Numbered from the stretch's first letter, positions 10,772 to 20,314 are shown. The stretch is 26,851 nucleotides of DNA from Gymnopus androsaceus JB14 (GCA_009733575.1 ML769906.1:1-26851), one strand, 5' to 3'. Program-made: numbers and translations. Notes: generated by a model not told the origin, from the sequence alone.

Positions 10772-12149
10772 CTGTAGAGAGAAGAACTCAATGAATGGTC
10801 TCGTGTAGATTGCTCTTGCCATCCATGTCATTTGGCGTTTCTTACTTTTTCAATTTTTTTCAACTCCCAATCCCCAAGGGATCACAATTCTGGTCCTCGT
10901 CATTGTCTGTAATCCTCAGACCGTCCTTTAATATCCATAACTGGCACACTGAAGAGCACTTTTCAACTGCTTCAGAATGGTCCTAGACAGTCTGAAACTG
11001 CCAGAAGCCAAACAATGTTGAATTCAAAATTTGAAGCTCTCAACAACTTACAGTATCAAATATTCATCAAATTTCTCTTCACAATATATGTCAGCTTCTG
11101 TCCGACCCAGCAGGTGGCTCCTGCAACAATCGCAGTCGATCCGCTCGACTGCCCCGAGAATGGTGCTGCTCAGTTGGCAGGCAGCATCGACCAGTGGGTA
11201 GACCAGGCGCTGACGGGCCCCTATCTTGGCCGGGTATCTGAAGTTGGACCCGTTCATGCCGGAGTCGTGCGGGAGTTTCAGGGAAGGCGGAGGAAGATAT
11301 CATTGAACAGGGATATGGATATAGATGGTGTGGAAGGGATGCATATGCAACCCGTAGAATCCAGACAACATGACCATTCCACACCTTAAGCGCTTCCTTA
11401 TTTCTGACTTCACTCCCTTACCACAACAACCGCAAACTCCTTTGCTGTCATCCCTTTTGACATGACTTCTTTTCCAGACTCAATACCACTGACTACAAAT
11501 ACGACTCTACCAATGTCTTGTACTTATGCTGGGACCTGGAGGAGGAGAGAGGAGAACAAGATACCTGGTCTGACACTGGAGGACCCTCGCCTTGAGCAAG
11601 CAACGCTGAAGCTTGAGGACCCTCAGATTGTACTCCAGGGGAACGCGCTAATTGGTAGTCCAGTATTGACTTCGAATTAATCCAAATCCGGTTTCTTGGC
11701 ATCCTACAATATAACTTCTTTTTTACTTTGCGTTTCACTCCAATTTTCAAGACTTATACATGAGCATCCCACAATTTTAATCATTCATTTTTGCCCCCAA
11801 ACCACCATTGTTGTGAAAGGCCATTGTAGCCAGCAAACTCATCTCTCGCTCACTTTTTCCTTCTAGTTCTCACAAATCAACATCTCAAACCAACTTAGTT
11901 ACTTTGAGATCCTCACGAACCTTGAGCCTTACTCAAGAAAGGTTCAGTTCTGCCTGCTTCTATGCTAGGTACACTCCTTCCATCTCTCTCTCTCCCTTCT
12001 CTGCTCCCCACTTGGTCCAGACGCTCTGCAGACATCTGTATTTCCCTCTTTCTCAGGTAAATGCTCCCACTCCTAGCATGACTAGGTTCCTCTTGTTCTC
12101 CCAGAGAACAACCCTTCCTTCTGCAATGGGGAGAAGGGCTGGACAACAA
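10772..12149. other. Mostly featureless, with a GC-rich coding-like island at about 11100-11310
   Basis: Most of the stretch has no recognisable content. Between about 11100 and 11310 the base composition rises sharply and the + frame within 11015-11389 stays open, reading VAPATIAVDPLDC, then GSIDQWVDQALTGPYLGRV and HAGVVREFQGRRRK. The minus strand is also open there (ATG at 11257). I recognise neither product. The island could be an exon of a captured or relict gene. Around 11570-11630 a cttgaggaccctc word repeats. The part after 11880 leads into repeat R2 copy 2. Confidence 0.35.
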
Positions 12150-12940
12150 AGTTCAAATTTTACAGTGGCAGGTGCCATCTCACCACTAACCTCACTCTCC
12201 TTACACCTCTTCCTCTCCGGCACCAGTACCAGCTGCACATCATTACTGCATGCATTGGATAGAGTGGAGAAGGCTAAGAGGAATGTGTTTTTTGCCATGA
12301 GAGGCTCTGCAGCTGCTGAGGCTGGGGCTAGCTCTCCTTTTGCAGTAGCTGTACCTCTATCTCTATGTCCGGAGTTGCAGGAGCCTGAGCTGGAGATGTA
12401 GGTGGAGATAGGGAAGGTGGTGCAGGGAGAGGACATGACCGAGGTCAACGCTGAGAGTTTTCGAGGGAGGTGAAGGCTGTCAATGATAAGGATAAGGAAA
12501 TTTGACAGAGGGCTTGTGTGAGAGACTGCATCTTCATGAAACCCCCATCTTTCCTTTCTGCACTCGCTGTCTCTTGGCTATAACTTCCGCATTTTATTGT
12601 GTCTTCCTCTGGGTCTCGATGTCCACACTCTGCATCCTTACTTACTTGCTTGCTTGCTTACTCTTCTCACCCTCACTATGCGCATGCCTCCGTCTTTTGC
12701 GCTTCGTCCTTATTACTTATGATGCTTCCTATAAGTGTTGCACTAGCACTATCTCCCTCTCATCTTTGATCAGTCCCTCTTACTTATTATCATTATTATT
12801 TACTTATCTTCTCCTTGCCTGCTGCTTAGGATTATAGATATGGCTCTCTTATGACTTACTATTCATGACTCATGATTTTTTTATGATGCATTATGTATGT
12901 AACTTAGCTATACTGTCAGTGTATGCCTTGCCATATACTA
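12150..12940. repeat. Long dispersed repeat R2, copy 2
   Basis: This is the direct-orientation partner of 6545-7240. It shares ccatctcaccacta, then gagtggagaaggctaag, the gtgtctt...actctgcatc block, and ttagctatactgtcag at the right. It contains a short CTTA/CTTG microsatellite (12636-12664). Homology may begin further left, toward 11880. No transposase or retroelement protein is readable, so the family is unassigned. Confidence 0.5.
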
Positions 12941-13345
12941 TACCCTACCTGAATCCAACTTGGCTGTGTTTGACTCTGTCGCTTGAAGGATGAATAGTCA
13001 TATCTTGCCCATAATTTACAGCATCTTTGGCTTCCACAGTGTGGTTTCTGGCGTTTCTGTAGGGCCGTATGGCTTCATTTACTCATGCTGCTTATCCCAC
13101 CCGTCTGATGCGTTCCACGCTTGCCTGACTGTCCGGACTAGCTTTCTGCAACTCAGTGTTCTAATATCCGCTGCGGTGTGTGACGCAGGTGCTTTCCATG
13201 CTTATTACCATTTATCCTGCCTGCCGGGCACTTTCTACATGTGATTACCAGTTATATCCTGCCCTCCTGGGTGCCCTCCTGGGTTCCTCCCACACTTGAT
13301 AACCATCCATCAGGCCCTCCCGACGGCTTACACAGCCACTACCAG

Positions 13346-13353
13346 GTATATAA
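13346..13353 (+). promoter_or_regulatory. TATA-like box in an LTR- or promoter-like stretch
   Basis: The sequence ggtatataagtagac lies about 200 bp before the ATG at 13547. It is followed by a pyrimidine-rich stretch and a gttaaccgaatcgatc block. The surrounding 12960-13545 resembles the U3-R part of a basidiomycete LTR in composition, with a TGTGACGC start-like word near 13180 and CTGCATAAC near 13515. I could not find a paired LTR or a primer-binding site. Confidence 0.25.
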
Positions 13354-13684
13354 GTAGACAGCCCAGCGTCCATGCACCCCAGTCTGTTATTACCATTGTT
13401 AACCGAATCGATCCCTTTTGCCTTCTGTCTCGGTGTCTCGTGTGCGTCTGCTATTTCGAATCGTGGTTCTAACCAGTTGTGTGCCTTCCGGGCTCTGTTC
13501 AGAAGGCCACTGTCATCTGCATAACTGCCAGGCCTCTGGTCCGTAGATGACCAAATCTACATCGATGAGCTCACTGTCTTCTACTCTCTGTGTTCAGCAA
13601 CTCCCTACACCAAAGCTTCCTTGGGGAGCTTCGCTATTTGGGTTTTGCTACGCTCTAGAACCTCTGGACCGATCCGGCTTTTGC

Positions 13685-14000
13685 GTCAATTCCGTCCGCG
13701 TCCCACGCGTATTTCATCCGTCTCTACCGCTGTTTCCGTCCGCTCTTCACACACGTATTTCCCATCCGGCTGCGTGTCACCCGTATTGCATCCGCACGTC
13801 CTGCTGGGATTATCCGTCCGCTTTTGCAGCTATTCCGTCCGCTCCCGCGCTATTTCCCCGGCTTTCACCTAGTTCCACCCGCTCTCACGCTATTTCCGTC
13901 CGCATTTGCTGTATTCCATCCGCATTATCCACATTTGGACTTATTACACCTTTTGGACCACCCCTTCACCCATATTCCATCCACTCCCACTCATTTCTGG
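13685..14000. repeat. Degenerate TATTCCGTCCGC minisatellite
   Basis: About 12 units share a core close to TATTCCGTCCGC (variants TATTTCATCCGT, TGTTTCCGTCCGC, TATTCCATCCGC). Variable linkers of roughly 8-15 pyrimidine-rich bases separate them, giving a period of about 20-28 bp. Because the array is poor in A-rich stops, all three plus frames stay open for long distances, including the 162-codon frame from 13547. I regard those frames as a by-product of composition. Confidence 0.6.
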
Positions 14001-15232
14001 TTGTCAGACCACCAATACCACCCCCTTCCTCCTGATTACGTCAGCGGGTGGCGCCGTACACTGTTCCTTGCACCTCTGATGGCTTGTACTGTTCCGTACA
14101 ACACTCATACTACTGTCCAGACCCACCTTACGGCATGGTTACCCTGGGTGGTGCGCATTTGGTCTCCACCTACATCTAGGTGCGAGACATTTGGGATACG
14201 TTGGTTTTGAGATCCGGTTTCGTTGACCCGGTCTCACCCGAACATTTCTGTTTTCCTGTGGCTGGAATAACGTTCCGGTGGTGTGCTAGCGTAGTATTTT
14301 TCCACTTCTAGTACAATGCTACGTAACTGCACAAAAAAAGTATTTATGTCACTCTATTACCGTCACTGCTGCCAATCACCTTCATCTGCGAAGCCTTTTT
14401 ATCTCCAGTTCTACTCCTCCTCTGACCATTTTCTCCCCCAGCCTTTTCTGGCTTGTTCCCCATCTTATATGTCCGCGCACAGGCACCTTTGTATCTAGCT
14501 TCGACTCAGCCATCTGTTATCCTAAACCATTCCATTGCATGGCTTGTTGTAACATTCCGCCGGTCCTTTGCTCTTGACCACTTGCAAGCGAAATATCATA
14601 AGATATTGGGGCTCCAGAGATCCTTCACCCACCGCCACATTCCGGCTGAAGCTGTTACAGGCTTGGTATAGTAAGCTTCTCAGCCAACAATTTCATCATC
14701 TTCTCTACCATCGCACCATCTATCTTATCCTGGGCTTCAGTGCACGGTAGAATTTGTATGCTTAATCCCCATTCTGCTTCGATTTCCGCAGCGTAAAAAG
14801 GTGAGTGAGAGTACGGGAATTCGGTTCTGGAGACATTGCCGCCCTTTCATCTATGGTGCTTGCGGGCTCAGGCTGATGCATATATCCAAGTCTGTCTGTG
14901 GAAACGAAAGCGTCAATGAGGCGATATGTACAAGTGATACTCGAGCTGCACTCACACCAACGGATACGCGCACACCATACATACAATGACGCTAGGACAA
15001 GAGCGAGGAATGTGGTGGCAGAGAAGCAGTTGAAATGCATTGTCGAATTGGGGAAGGCAATATTATCACTTGGATTTGCTTTTGAGCTGCAGCTTTTTTA
15101 GAGTCAAATTAGCGTCGTATGGAGACTATGAGTTTAGAGTAGGTGCGCTTGGACCAGCAAGGCAACGAGTTGAACAGCAAGTGGAGAATTGGGTACCAGT
15201 TTTTGTCAGGTTTTATACATATTTTTCTACCA
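14001..15232. other. No recognisable gene
   Basis: Short open frames occur on both strands (for example 14898-15101 +, reading ARTRARNVVAEKQLKCIVEL, and 14762-15040 -). None shows a known domain or a consistent intron-exon structure. Nothing else is evident. Confidence 0.3.
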
Positions 15233-15262
15233 AGGAGGGAAGGAAGGAAGGAAGGAAGAAAG
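15233..15262. repeat. GGAA microsatellite
   Basis: This is a short run of GGAA units (gggaaggaaggaaggaagg) with one interruption. It lies about 600 bp before the start of F-box copy E. Confidence 0.8.
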
Positions 15263-15412
15263 GATCTTGTGGATAAGAGCGTGTCTAGATGCAACACAGC
15301 CTATCCGGAAGAACATTTCTGTTAAAGCTTCAAAAAGTGGGATACTTGCTTAAACCAGGTATCTTAGGCTTGCATGTAAATTAAAAGCAGAGAAAGTAGC
15401 TTGGTGACCTGC

Positions 15413-15741
15413 CTTCTAGAGGATGTCGGAATAAACTCTAGAATCCTTGTTGAAGGCTTAGTAAAACAGAGGCAAAAGTTGGCAGGAAGTTTAAGCGCCA
15501 GTATTTGGCCAGTATAGATTTTTGAAACCTTCCTAATCGGGCTGCGGTGCACGGAATGTAGAAGCTCTGACGTGGCAATGCCTCCTTATCTTGCACCATA
15601 AGACTGATTAGGAAGGTTTTAACTAGATATATAAGGCTAATCAACTCCAAGGCATTGAAAACTCCCTGCCAACTTTTGCTTCCGTTTTCCAGGCCCCTCT
15701 ACAAGGATTGTGGGAATTATACCAACATCCCCTAGAGGGGA
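15413..15741. mobile_element. Long-TIR fold-back element inserted upstream of F-box copy E
   Basis: The two ends form imperfect inverted repeats about 75 bp long. Left-end words TAGAGGATGT, AATCCTTGT, GCAAAAGTTGGCAGG recur in the same order in the reverse complement of the right end as TAGGGGATGT, AATCCTTGT, GCAAAAGTTGGCAGG. A second inner pair is AAACCTTCCTAATC at the left and GATTAGGAAGGTTTT at the right. CTGC flanks both sides (15409-15412 and 15742-15745) and could be a target duplication. The homologous upstream region at 22700-22810 lacks this block, which supports an insertion. There is no internal coding capacity. Confidence 0.65.
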
Positions 15742-15861
15742 CTGCTTTAGGCCTACAGAGAAAGTAGCCCGGCAGCCTGCGCATGGAAGCCTGGAAGAAT
15801 CTGTCGATAAGCGCCCATCACTTTCTTTGTTTCTTACTTACTACATTGGTCGTTTTGACAG

Positions 15862-17343
15862 ATGACTAGATGCTCTCTCCAACTTCAAGATGAACCAACA
15901 GAAGACTTGGAAACACAGACACTCTCTACAGAGATTCAGATTCTCAGCAGCAAAGATCGTAAGCATCCCAGGAACAAAGAACAAGTTGTCGAAGAAGCGA
16001 GTCATCAAAGATGGAGGAAGAAAGCACGGAATAGCACTTCTGATGAGGGTGAACAAACTAAATCTAGTAGTGCAGTCTCTAAGAGGAAGAAAATGCCTCA
16101 GGAATTCAAGAAAGTTCAAGGAAAGTTTGGACTGTTGGAGAAACTTGCGAAAGACACACCTCTGGACATTTTCTTCGAAGTGAGTGTGTATTTTCAGAGT
16201 TTCTGCAGTGGCTCAACTCCAGTATTCTCTTTAGATTTTCATGCACCTTGATCCAGGTGATCTTCTTTGACTCACTCGTACCTCAAAGGATCTCCGAAAT
16301 ATCCTCATGACCAAATCTTCTGAGAGTATTTGGCGTACCGCTCGATCCAATGTAGAGGGTCTACCGCCTCTTCCAGATGATTTGAGTGAACCTCATTATG
16401 CTCTTTTTCGACTTGTACTGCAATGTAGGTCGTTCATATCATCCGCAATCAATCGGCTGCTAAAATGTTTGTTAGAATTGCTTGCACAAAAGCAGGAAAT
16501 TAAGGTTATCTGGGATCTTTAGAGTAAGATGCTGCGATAATTGCTTTATTAAATTGTATGTGCTGCAGTCATCCAGTTCTTCGATTGACCCATATAGAGT
16601 ACAGGCTCCCTATGGTGCAAGAAGTGCGGGACTCCCTCAACTTGAACATACGTTTAAGGGAAGTGATTCTGTCATTCTGATACCTGAATGGCAACTGTCA
16701 GTTTCTTCATTCTCCATGCTTGTTCGAAACTGGCTCAAGCATCAAATGCAGCTGCTCTCATTGATCCTGAAGGGCCTGCGTTCTATCACAAGCCCTCCAT
16801 GCTGGCAGCGTATCAAGCCGAGTTTGATGCACTTCCAAGTGAGGAAGAGCAAAATGCTTTCCTTGAACGCATGAAGGAAATGCAGCAAAAGGCCTGGAAG
16901 GTAAGAACCAATTCAGGTCATGTTAAACATTACCTTCTGAGAACTTCTAGCATACCAACTCATGTATTAACTGGGACCAATCTAAAGAGATTGCTTGCAC
17001 AAATGATCTCATTGCTATCCACAAGCAAAGAAAAGCAGAGTAAGATTTGGGATAGATTTAGAGGCATATATGCTCATCTTTTTTTTGGTTTTATATGATA
17101 GTATCCTCAGCCGACTGAGCAAAATTGGATGGTGTGAGGAAGCAGAAAATATGATTGGTTTTACAAGACATAAGTTTGTCAATCAAAGCAAGAAGCTCAC
17201 TGAACGTGGTAAGATACTCATTGTGTTGTTTCAATTCCTTTCAGCCCACTTTGTCTCTTCCTTCAGGCTGGAACAACATGAAAACAGAGCTGGTACAAAT
17301 ATTGGCCAACAACAAGAGGAAACGTCTTGCCACAGTATCATGA
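15862..17343 (+). pseudogene. F-box/zinc-knuckle family, copy E (least decayed)
   Basis: The start at 15862 sits in cagATGACTAGATGC, matched by copy D. Modelled exons: 15862-16179, 16235-16424, 16476-16555, 16605-16696, 16752-16900, 16951-17039, 17102-17208 and 17268-17343, with introns of 49-62 nt that keep phase. In order they give an acidic/basic tail, GLLEKLAKDTPLDIFFE, the F-box (MHLDPGDLL...SKDLRNILMTKSSESIW), the knuckle NCLHKSRK...RCCDNCFIKL, LLPMVQEVRDSLNLNIR, then KPSMLAAYQAEFDALPSEEE, HTNSCINWDQSKEIACTND followed by KQRKADSILSRLSKIGWCEE, and KLTERGWNNMKTELVQILAN, ending RLATVS. Lesions: TGA at 16268-16270 in the F-box, an apparent 8-nt deletion near 16402, and TGA at 16678-16680. 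An SCF-type substrate-adaptor role is inferred from the family only. Confidence 0.75.
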
Positions 17344-18335
17344 TTTATATTTCTGAGAGTATTATATATCCCCTTCTTCCTCTCGTACTGCTGAAATTCA
17401 TTTCGGAGGTTCACCCGTTTTTATACTAGTATGAAAGAAGTGTGTACAACCTTTCCTGCCATTGCATCGAACCTTACCCTGACTTTGAAGACAACGAGCA
17501 GACTGTACATGTCCAATAGTCTATGGCAGGCTCCGATCGTTTGCCAAGGAAGCTGGGTAGATGTTGGTTGAAGTGTCCAAGTAGTTGTAGTAATGCCAGT
17601 CATCAATTGTAACTCTCCACCTTGATTCACTGGAAATTGGCAGTGGATCCGAGTCCTATCCGAGTCTTACGTGCTGATAACGCGCTGTTCACCTCAGTAT
17701 AGCTATGTCCACAGGTCACGAAATCAATCCTGTAAGTAGTTTCATGTTTTTGAATCATAATGTGTTGTAACCAGCTCCCGGAAGATGGTACATAAATTTA
17801 ATTGTACCGATCCAAAGGCTTTCACTGTAATTCTACTACTGTGACAACTGGATACCGCGCAGCTATGCCATTGAATCCAGTACAGCTTTGCGCAGGATAT
17901 GTGCAGTGGCATCTGAGGCTTGGTGTTCCCATCTGTTCTGGGCTTATATTATTAAACAAGTTCGCTTATAGGGTGACCATCATCCTCTTGACCGTGCTCT
18001 TTTCCACCTAATCTTTAGCAGTACTAGCTCCTCAGGACTACTTCCCACACCAGTACTCACATACTCTCACTCAAAAGACATGATAGCTTCCATTAACTCC
18101 GGACACATTTGCACTGGGTTATATGTGATTTTGGTGCGTAGCAATTTCCTTTCAAATTACATTGATACTGAAAAAATGTGTTTTGCATTATGTATATATG
18201 TACTGCACATGCAGCTGCTATTCTCCTTGACCCTCTTTGTACTATGCATCGTCAGATCTAGTAATCGTGCTCATGGTACGCATACCTCTAAAACCTGTAG
18301 GCCGGGAGTGTTGACCTAAATACCGTGTTATCTAG
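17344..18335. other. Unassigned stretch with a coding-like minus-strand fragment at 17521-17652
   Basis: On the minus strand, 17652-17521 reads SRWRVTIDDWHYYNYLD followed by TSTNIYPASLANDRSLP and stop. The composition looks coding, but I do not recognise the protein; it may be the tail of a relict gene. From about 17709 on the plus strand there is an ATG followed by a good donor (CCTGTAAGTAG) and acceptor (TGTAACCAG), but the joined frame stops after a few codons. Hydrophobic frames at 17930-18060 could be the lost first helix of the MARVEL-like remnant that follows. Confidence 0.3.
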
Positions 18336-18850
18336 ATGCAGCGGTCACAGAGCTGCTTTGCACAACATTGGTTACTTTGATCTGGTGTACTTTGATGTAA
18401 GTGTTGTGTAGCTCAACTCGTACTTTAATCATCCGACCTAAGCTCATGGTAAATTTTACTGCTACACTTAGGCTTTGTACATTCTTCTTCAAAAAGTGCA
18501 AGGACAGGTTCCTCCAATTTTATTGGGAAGAGCTCGTTGGCCTTGATGATTATATGGGTCTTGTGGCTTGGAGGAACTATTGCTCTCTCTGCTTCGGCGA
18601 GTATTTTTTTCCTCCAATGTCATACATGTATGCAATGCTGAATTCCATCTATGGTTTGCTTCTAATCTTATAGAACAGCTCATGGTGCCGATGGGGCATG
18701 TGTCGAGTTCAGATTGCTATTCTCATGTTTGCTTGGATCGGGTGCATTGTTTTGATGAAGATGGTTGTCCTCTGTTTGAAGGGGATGGTTCAATCAATTC
18801 ATGGGTGGCATAAAATCTTCGAAGAGTGGTTGCCAACCAGAGAGGGGTGA
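18336..18850 (+). pseudogene. MARVEL-like four-helix membrane protein, 3' part (probably decayed)
   Basis: Three exons are proposed: 18336-18396, 18497-18600 and 18674-18850. The first encodes a hydrophobic helix (ELLCTTLVTLIWCTL). The second gives SLALMIIWVLWLGGTIALSA, and the third gives CRVQIAILMFAWIGCIVLMK and continues to GWHKIFEEWLPTREG and stop at 18848-18850. Basidiomycete MARVEL-domain proteins have the same order of a WVLWL helix and then a Cys-containing last helix with an AFxWI core, so a four-span plasma-membrane protein is a reasonable reading. The junction between the last two exons is out by one base with the best donor and acceptor (intron with TTCTAATCTTATAG). Either a lesion or another splice choice exists. 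The 5' helices were not securely found. Confidence 0.4.
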
Positions 18851-19115
18851 GTCATGTTGCCTGCGTCTCCAAGCATGGAAGGTCCAGTAATGTTGCCTCC
18901 TTTGCCAACTGTTTGATTTTTGGTTTCTCTGTACTGCTATTTATGTATCTCACATCTGGATTTTGGACTCAATGCAAATCTGATGAATGAAATTGCTCTT
19001 CTGTTAGAGGTCAATAGAGATATATTCAATATAAACTGGTATGAAGCAAAGTGCATTGGAAAGGTAATAAACAGTGTGATTTGGTCATACCTGGTACAAG
19101 AAAGTAGGAACCAAG
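18851..19115. other. No recognisable feature
   Basis: This is the spacer between the MARVEL-like remnant and the transposase-like fragment. The sequence immediately left of 19116 replaces the expected continuation of that gene. Confidence 0.4.
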
Positions 19116-19337
19116 TGCATCCCACACAACTACTTCCCACTCTTTCCAATCGCCACTAACTCCCTTGTATGTGTTGTCATGTAGTGTAGTTTGAGCTTCA
19201 TGAAGAAGTTCCGCCAGTCCCGGAAGCATGAGGACAATTATATTACCGGTGTCGCTGCTAGTAGAAAGGATCTTCTGGATATATCTTGCTCCCGGTTTGA
19301 GATGTTTTGTCATCATGCTCTTTTCGTGAAAAAACAC
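19116..19337 (-). pseudogene. Transposase-like gene, 5'/central fragment
   Basis: The minus-strand frame reads MTKHLKPGARYIQKILS, then LPGLAELLHEAQTTLHDNTY and KGVSGDWKEWEVVVWDA, after which it changes to unrelated sequence. This matches, as I know it, the segment before the catalytic region of a large transposase-like protein family of mushrooms, with the pattern D(D/N)T(T/Y)K...G..(K/N)EWE. The family has no firm name that I can assign; a MULE-like origin is plausible. The continuation of the protein (RLNKR...TRETREAF) is found at 26838-25982 and 24142-23279. The fragment is thus one half of an element cut after the WDA codons. Confidence 0.55.
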
Positions 19338-19351
19338 CTATTATGCAGTCA

Positions 19352-19490
19352 CATCAGCAGAACCTGGGTGAACGCTACAGCAACTATAGCAGCTTATAGC
19401 AATCCATAGCAGCCACACCACTGTACAGTGCTGTGGAATGCTATGAGGTCCTATGAGGTCCTGTAAGATGCTGTAGGTTGACCATTGCTC
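19352..19490 (+). repeat. Dispersed repeat R1, copy 2
   Basis: It starts CATCAGCAGAACCTGGGTG and continues with tatagcagc and catagcagcc words, the palindrome-like ccactgtacagtgctgtgg, and twin gctatgaggtcctatgaggtcc. It lies immediately upstream (in gene sense) of the transposase-like fragment and faces copy 3 at 19915-20069. Confidence 0.5.
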
Positions 19491-19914
19491 CGAGTATTCT
19501 GACACCTGTCATTTCCAGCTGATGGATACGGCAACGGGGACCTTGGACGCTATTTAATCAACGGTTTTGAGTCTTGACGAGTTCAATGTCTTTTCCTCCC
19601 CCCACTAAGCTCAACTTGACTCAGACTGTAAGTTCCGCTCTCTGCAATTTTTGACTCGGAGGTTCTAATTATATGTCTGACAGTGTCATTCAATGACATG
19701 GTAGGAGTCAAAGTTAATTAGCCTCATATACAATTTTATGCTACTTGTGGATCTGGTGGATGAGTCGAGTATGTATGTTGTAGTATTAGTAGTGTTTAGA
19801 ACTGCCAATAAAATGATTTTATAAATATTTCGCTAGTATTTTTGCTCTCGCGAGCCAGGGAAACAATTCAAAAGAATAATATATTTGGTATTGAATCAAT
19901 ATTGAATAGAACCC

Positions 19915-20069
19915 TGATGGTAGTGTTCCCGCGAAGTCCACAGCGATCCACAGCACCCATAGCATCCCACAGTTCTGTACAGAGGGTACCTTGCTATGGG
20001 TCCTATAAGTGCTGTGGGTTCTGTACAGAGCTGTACAGCTCTGTACAGAACACCCAGGTTTTGCTGATG
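19915..20069 (-). repeat. Dispersed repeat R1, copy 3, with a 34-bp perfect palindrome
   Basis: In reverse orientation it starts CATCAGCAAAACCTGGGTG (20069-20051), identical to copy 1 at 639-657. Bases 20018-20051 form a perfect 34-bp palindrome built of three CTGTACAG octamers joined by AG and CT. Another CTGTACAG lies at about 19976. The element is non-coding and could extrude as a hairpin. Confidence 0.6.
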
Positions 20070-20110
20070 CAGTTTCATAAGAATTATGAGCAATGAGATG
20101 GTAAAAGAAC

Positions 20111-20234
20111 CTGGAAGAACTGCTCCATTTGGATATATCTCATTTTTGACATCACGTATGATTTCCGCTTCACTCTTGGGATTTGCAAGTGCAGGATCAA
20201 AGTCCTCAGGTGATCCTTTGAAGATTTGGTAGTG
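20111..20234 (-). pseudogene. Coding-like fragment, unrecognised
   Basis: The minus strand reads HYQIFKGSPEDFDPALANPK and then SEAEIIRDVKNEIYPNGAVL before meeting a GTTCTT that could be a donor. The amino-acid composition is that of a real protein, and a YYQMF word just upstream may be part of the same gene. I do not recognise the family. The neighbouring frames are short, so this is probably a relict exon. Confidence 0.3.
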
Positions 20235-20314
20235 GACACAGCTTCATCCGGCAAAATACAAGTAAGAACACGCAGATAAAACATTTGGTAGTATCTATCC
20301 TCACCATTTATCAC

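Noticed and set aside
13547..14035. 162-codon plus-strand open frame as a Pro/Ser-rich protein
   Set aside because: It lies over the TATTCCGTCCGC array, where all three plus frames are open because the strand is pyrimidine-rich. There are no domains and no splice context.
2138..16680. Repeated in-frame TGA codons as possible recoding (readthrough or selenocysteine)
   Set aside because: The copies also carry frameshifts and lost splice sites, the transposase-like genes are equally broken, and at one site a paralogue has CGA. Ordinary pseudogene decay explains this better.
17709..17790. ATG with a good donor and acceptor as the first exon of the MARVEL-like gene
   Set aside because: The spliced frame terminates after about 15 codons and does not connect to the later helices.
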